From: Bacillota bacterium
GTDB lineage: Bacteria; Bacillota_I; Bacilli_A; RFN20; CAG-826
DNA length: 64,000 nt
Direction of reading: 5' to 3'
Assembly: GCA_023393065.1 (NCBI GenBank)
Contig: JAEWMX010000005.1
Location: forward strand, 1-64,000
Positions 62,049 through 64,000 of this stretch are shown piece by piece. The stretch's first letter is position 1. Each line of letters opens with the position of its first letter. The position numbers and the translations under genes were made by a program. The notes below the pieces were generated by a model. The model was not told the origin of the DNA and did not search any database. It saw only the letters and a program-made list of their open reading frames with translations.

Positions 62049-62056
62049 GCTTTTAC

Positions 62057-62851
62057 TTAGTCGATGAGACCGTAGTGTTTCATAGCTTTTGCCCACCCGT
62101 CTTCGTCGATGTCGTCGGTGACATAGTCGGCGACGGCTTTAACTTGTGGGACGGCGTTACCCATGGCGATTGATGTGCCGGTAAATAGAAGCATATCGAC
62201 ATCGTTAGGATTATCGCCGAGGGACAAAGCGTTTTCCGGTTTCCATCCGTAGTGTTCTAACACTGCCATAATTCCTTTGGCCTTGTCGGAATCCTTCGGC
62301 ATGATATCGACGGCATATTCATCCCAGCGCGCACTCTTGCAGTTTTCAAGATGCGGTAGGAAGAGCGATTCATCCAATTCATCGCAAAAAGCAATCATTT
62401 GATAGACGACGCGATCATAGTGATCGGGGAATGAACGCGGTTGTGGAAAGCGGGTTCCGAATTTTTCGTGAGCGCTTATCACACGGTCGTCAATCATGTT
62501 TATGTGACCTTCTTTTTCTTCGATTAAGGTCAAGCCGAATTTCAAACGCTTGGCAAACTTAATAATCGAGTCGACGACATTCTCGGGGATGGGGTACTTG
62601 TAGATAATCTGATCGCCGATGATGGCGTTTGCTCCGTTCATGGTGATGAGACCGTCCGGTTTGACGATATCTAGGATTCCCGTCTTGCGAATTAGATAGT
62701 AGTTGCGACCCGAACACAAAAAGACGAGAATGCCTTTAGCTTGAAGTTTTTTAATAGCCTCAATCGCGCTTTCCGGTACTTTTTTGGTCCGATGTGAAAA
62801 AAGTGTCATATCGATATCCGTAAAAACAATTTTTATATCTGGTTTTTCCAT
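62057..62851 (-). CDS. Cof-type HAD phosphatase
   Basis: A 264-residue cytosolic hydrolase. Motif I is FTDIDMTLF, with the nucleophile Asp; the lid is the C2B type of Cof/YbhA proteins. Motif IV is SLGDNPNDVDML. Such enzymes dephosphorylate sugar phosphates, FMN or PLP; the substrate cannot be told. AAGGAG lies 7 nt before ATG. It has a near-consensus promoter and a 5' leader of about 97 nt. Confidence 0.92.
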   Translation of the reverse strand: MEKPDIKIVFTDIDMTLFSHRTKKVPESAIEAIKKLQAKGILVFLCSGRNYYLIRKTGILDIVKPDGLITMNGANAIIGDQIIYKYPIPENVVDSIIKFAKRLKFGLTLIEEKEGHINMIDDRVISAHEKFGTRFPQPRSFPDHYDRVVYQMIAFCDELDESLFLPHLENCKSARWDEYAVDIMPKDSDKAKGIMAVLEHYGWKPENALSLGDNPNDVDMLLFTGTSIAMGNAVPQVKAVADYVTDDIDEDGWAKAMKHYGLID

Positions 62852-62948
62852 TGCTGCTCCTTTCTTAAATATTTCGAGTTAGCTCGTTACTCTTCCGGCG
62901 AATTTCGCTTCCTAGTCCTGAGGCGCCAGAAACCTTCTTAAGAAGCTC
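62852..62948 (-). promoter_or_regulatory. Long structured-looking 5' leader of the HAD gene
   Basis: Between the predicted start of transcription and ATG 62851, the minus strand can form CTTC-TTAA-GAAG inside a CCGGA/TCTGG stem, GCGA-AAT-TCGC inside GGCG/CGCC, and CGAG-CTAA-CTCG before the ribosome site. No known riboswitch is recognised. Regulation is inferred from length and folding alone. Confidence 0.4.
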
Positions 62949-62954
62949 CGGAAT

Positions 62955-62983
62955 ATTATAAAAGAAACGAGACTAATAGTCAA
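62955..62983 (-). promoter_or_regulatory. Strong promoter of the HAD phosphatase gene
   Basis: On the minus strand TTGACT (62978-62983), 17 bp, TATAAT (62955-62960). Confidence 0.85.
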
Positions 62984-63094
62984 AAGCAATATCCGCCCTC
63001 GCCTTCAATGATACTTCGATTTCATATTGACCTGGTATTTATTTCGCTCCCATCGGTATTATTTGGCTTTTGTCACTGCCCGAACCTCATTGAT

Positions 63095-63133
63095 ACAATT
63101 TGCAATTGTGACACAAATAAGGCACAATATACA
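63095..63133 (+). promoter_or_regulatory. Candidate promoter with palindrome before the ATP-grasp gene
   Basis: ACAATT-TGC-AATTGT (63095-63109) is a perfect inverted repeat overlapping TTGTGA (63106-63111); 16 bp on is TATACA (63128-63133). It may be a repressible promoter. Confidence 0.4.
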
Positions 63134-63147
63134 CTAAGGTTATAACC

Positions 63148-64000
63148 ATGAAGCAAGCAGTCCTCGTCTATAATCTCGTCCATGAAACAAACCGCGAATG
63201 GGCCGAACAGATCGACGCTTTTGTCGTCGCTTTTAAAAAATGTGGTTTCGAGCTTCTGCCCGTGTCAAACGTCGATGCCTACGATTACATCAAAAGGTAT
63301 AGACGCTACATCAATTTCGTCTTGTATTGGGATAAGGACTTGTATCTAGCTGAGTTGCTCGAAGCGACCGGCGTGCCGGTTTTTAATACGAGCAGCGCGA
63401 TTCGCATTTGCGATGACAAGGCTCTAACCTACATCAAGTTGAAAAACCACCGTCTTCCGACTCCCAAGACGCTCGTTCTTCCCTTCACCTTCGGACAAAA
63501 CGTCATTAAGTTTTACGACCGCATTAAAACACTAATCGCCGAAAAGGGATTTAAATATCCTTTCGTTCTCAAACAGAGATTTGGCTCCTTTGGAGAACAA
63601 GTGTACTTGATTACCAACGAAGTCATGTTTAAAAAGATGCTTCAGACGATCGGCGAGAAAGAATTATTGATTCAAGAGTTTATCGAAGAGAGTTCCGGGA
63701 AGGATTTCCGCGTCAATGTCGTCGGTCGCGAAGCGGTATCAATTGTCATGCGCGTCAATCAGGGCAATTTCCGCAGCAATGTGCACCAAGGCGGCATCAT
63801 GTCTTCGGTTCCCCACCCCGATCGGCGCATGCTTAAGTTAGCCGTGCAAGCCGCAAAAGCGGTCGGCGCGGACTTCGCCGGCGTCGACATCCTCGTCAAT
63901 GCCGCGGGCGAGCCCCTCGTCATCGAAGTGAATTCTAACGCCCGCACAGTCGCCGTCGAAGAAGCTAGCAAAGTATATGTGTCACTCTTCATCGCTCGCT
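63148..64000 (+). CDS. RimK-like ATP-grasp ligase, cut off at the window edge
   Basis: An open frame of 284 codons runs to the edge without a stop. It begins MKQAVLVYNLVHETNREW, with an N-terminal domain (about 1-95) and an ATP-grasp domain: FNTSSAIRICDDKALTYIKL, FVLKQRFGSFGEQVYLI (Gly-rich loop), ELLIQEFIEES, DFRVNVVGREAVSIVMR, and GADFAGVDILV plus VIEVNSNA with the metal-binding Glu and Asn. Relatives add amino acids to peptides or to ribosomal protein S6, or make glutamyl-containing cofactors. TAAGGT is a modest ribosome site. The substrate is unknown. Confidence 0.85.
   Translation, partial: MKQAVLVYNLVHETNREWAEQIDAFVVAFKKCGFELLPVSNVDAYDYIKRYRRYINFVLYWDKDLYLAELLEATGVPVFNTSSAIRICDDKALTYIKLKNHRLPTPKTLVLPFTFGQNVIKFYDRIKTLIAEKGFKYPFVLKQRFGSFGEQVYLITNEVMFKKMLQTIGEKELLIQEFIEESSGKDFRVNVVGREAVSIVMRVNQGNFRSNVHQGGIMSSVPHPDRRMLKLAVQAAKAVGADFAGVDILVNAAGEPLVIEVNSNARTVAVEEASKVYVSLFIAR

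Noticed and set aside
1..64000. Use of UGA as tryptophan (mycoplasma code)
   Set aside because: Conserved genes such as tatD and tilS end at TGA in the proper place and tryptophans are TGG.

Overview
The window looks like the replication-origin region of a Bacillota genome, most likely a reduced Bacilli lineage near the Mollicutes or Erysipelotrichia. The gene order is Bacillus-like. On the minus arm it runs dnaA, dnaN, yaaA, recF, gyrB, gyrA. On the plus arm it runs rpmH, rnpA, yidC, jag, mnmE. Further blocks are pth, mfd, rqcP, tilS, ftsH, dusB, lysS and rpsF, ssb, rpsR, gdpP, rplI, dnaB, walJ, rlmH. TGA is used as a stop (for example in tldD, tatD and tilS), so the mycoplasma code does not apply. 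Loss of genes such as divIC and hprT from the pth-lysS block also points to a compacted genome. The exact taxon is an inference.

Layout. Positions 1-14.3 kb are mixed: a secreted protein of unknown function, metG, rpmE, a tldD-tldE pair followed by a barnase-like lipoprotein, degV, mscL, a membrane protein resembling an M50 protease that lacks the first metal histidine, an overlapping psuG-tetR-alcohol dehydrogenase operon, an acidic lipoprotein, tadA and the SRP RNA. Positions 14.3-25.2 kb hold serS, a glycosyltransferase, gyrA, gyrB, recF, yaaA, dnaN and dnaA on the minus strand. The origin has DnaA boxes both upstream of dnaA (25.2-25.6 kb) and in the dnaA-dnaN gap (23.7 kb). Positions 25.7-34.0 kb form a plus-strand run from rpmH to glmU (RNA processing, membrane insertion, tRNA and rRNA modification, isoprenoid and UDP-GlcNAc synthesis).

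Positions 34.0-43.9 kb are minus-strand genes: ppdK, a GT2 glycosyltransferase, a TetR-controlled heterodimeric ABC exporter with two clear palindromes at its promoter, and an overlapping PAP2 phosphatase / DUF368 pair that looks like a polyprenyl-phosphate recycling module. Positions 44-60.8 kb are conserved plus-strand housekeeping genes. The end holds a membrane GGDEF protein, a Cof-type HAD phosphatase behind a strong promoter and a structured-looking leader, and a RimK-like ATP-grasp gene cut off by the window edge.

The most interesting points are the barnase-like lipoprotein without a visible inhibitor gene, the PAP2-DUF368 pair, mfd with an apparent CTG start, gyrase subunits that both carry residues associated with low quinolone sensitivity, a YidC with a large lipoprotein ectodomain, the paired TetR operators, and two genes (metG, dusB) whose start codons sit directly behind terminator-like hairpins. 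No tRNA or 5S/16S/23S rRNA gene, CRISPR array or insertion sequence was recognised.
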